Origin: a virus
Strand: one strand, 5' to 3'
Virus record (IMG/VR): IMGVR_UViG_3300014904_000032
Coordinates: 1-64,000 of that record
DNA length: 64,000 bases
The notes under the pieces were generated by a model, which was not told the origin of the DNA, ran no database searches, and saw only the letters and a list, made by a program, of their open reading frames with translations. Below are positions 63,793-64,000 of the stretch, piece by piece; the first letter of the stretch is position 1, and every line of letters begins with the position of its first letter. The position numbers and the translations under genes are program-made.

Positions 63793-64000
63793 ATGTATCA
63801 GCTAGAATTTGAATTCTTTTTCCCGCTGACTGAGCAAAATGTGTTGGATTTGGATTTCTCTGAATCCAACACATATGCAATGAGGAGCAGCACATCAAAT
63901 ATAATCCAATTTAATGCACACAATAATACTATTGTATTACCTACTGGTGCACAATTTGGTAGTTGTGTACGACCTTATACACAGTTGAACATTGATATGG
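63793..64000 (+). CDS. Hypothetical protein, 3' end outside window
   Basis: An open frame from ATG 63793 (69 codons so far, 'MYQLEFEFFFPLTEQNVLDL') runs off the window. It continues the + strand operon with a 9-base gap from dsbA. No clear ribosome binding site is visible and I do not recognise the family. Confidence 0.55.
   Translation, partial: MYQLEFEFFFPLTEQNVLDLDFSESNTYAMRSSTSNIIQFNAHNNTIVLPTGAQFGSCVRPYTQLNIDM

Overview
The window is a contiguous piece of an AT-rich genome of a T4-type tailed phage (a contractile-tailed myovirus). Every gene I can support lies on the + strand, packed tightly with many ATGA or TAATG stop/start overlaps. The order of recognisable genes is that of T4-like phages: 13-14-15-16-17-18-19-20-(67)-(68)-21-22-23, then uvsY-uvsW-55-47-46, then 1-45-dsbA. 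I cannot name the host. The set of polysaccharide-directed tail proteins suggests a capsule- or exopolysaccharide-coated bacterium, and I see no photosynthesis genes.

Region 1 (1-25176) is a 25 kb host-recognition block. It holds a collagen-like fibre, a glycine-rich adhesin, a 2775-residue quadruple beta-helix protein, four further spike proteins, a cellulase-like GH5 protein with an SGNH-hydrolase domain nested inside it, a GHL15/GH114-like TIM-barrel protein and small beta-sandwich proteins. Four of these proteins start with the same roughly 30-residue module, probably a shared virion-docking peptide.

Region 2 (25208-43825) is the neck, tail, packaging and head module. It is heavily invaded by homing endonucleases: one between 14 and 15, one between 21 and 22, and two associated with inteins in the large terminase gene 17. 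Gene 17 is the most striking locus. One intein interrupts the Walker A loop and has a Vsr-like endonuclease gene overprinted in a second reading frame. A second intein, just before Walker B, is split into two genes; its N-half is only a few dozen residues and is fused to a GIY-YIG endonuclease. The layout matches the atypically split AceL-TerL type of intein, and a working terminase would require cis- and trans-splicing.

Region 3 (43822-50343) holds three tandem paralogues. Each has an N-terminus like the capsid-targeting sequences of T4 internal proteins, a conserved domain of unknown function, and in the C-terminal part about 26-residue solenoid repeats. They are candidates for proteins packaged in the head and delivered into the host.

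Region 4 (50483-64000) is the recombination, late-transcription and replication-accessory module: UvsY, UvsW, the late sigma factor gp55, a SLOG protein, the gp46/47 nuclease, peptide deformylase, a CobT-like VWA/metallopeptidase-like protein with a CobS-like AAA+ ATPase, a small winged-helix protein, a glycosyltransferase, dNMP kinase, the sliding clamp and a DsbA-like protein.

Regulation appears divided. Structural genes are preceded by T4-late-type octamers (variants of TATAAATA), in line with the encoded gp55. Region 4 genes have sigma-70-like promoters with 17-bp spacers. A 55-bp perfect direct repeat occurs twice, 38 kb apart, each time starting at a stop codon. A possible 5'-terminal RNA pseudoknot precedes the small DNA-binding gene. 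No gene-free stretch exceeds 300 bases.
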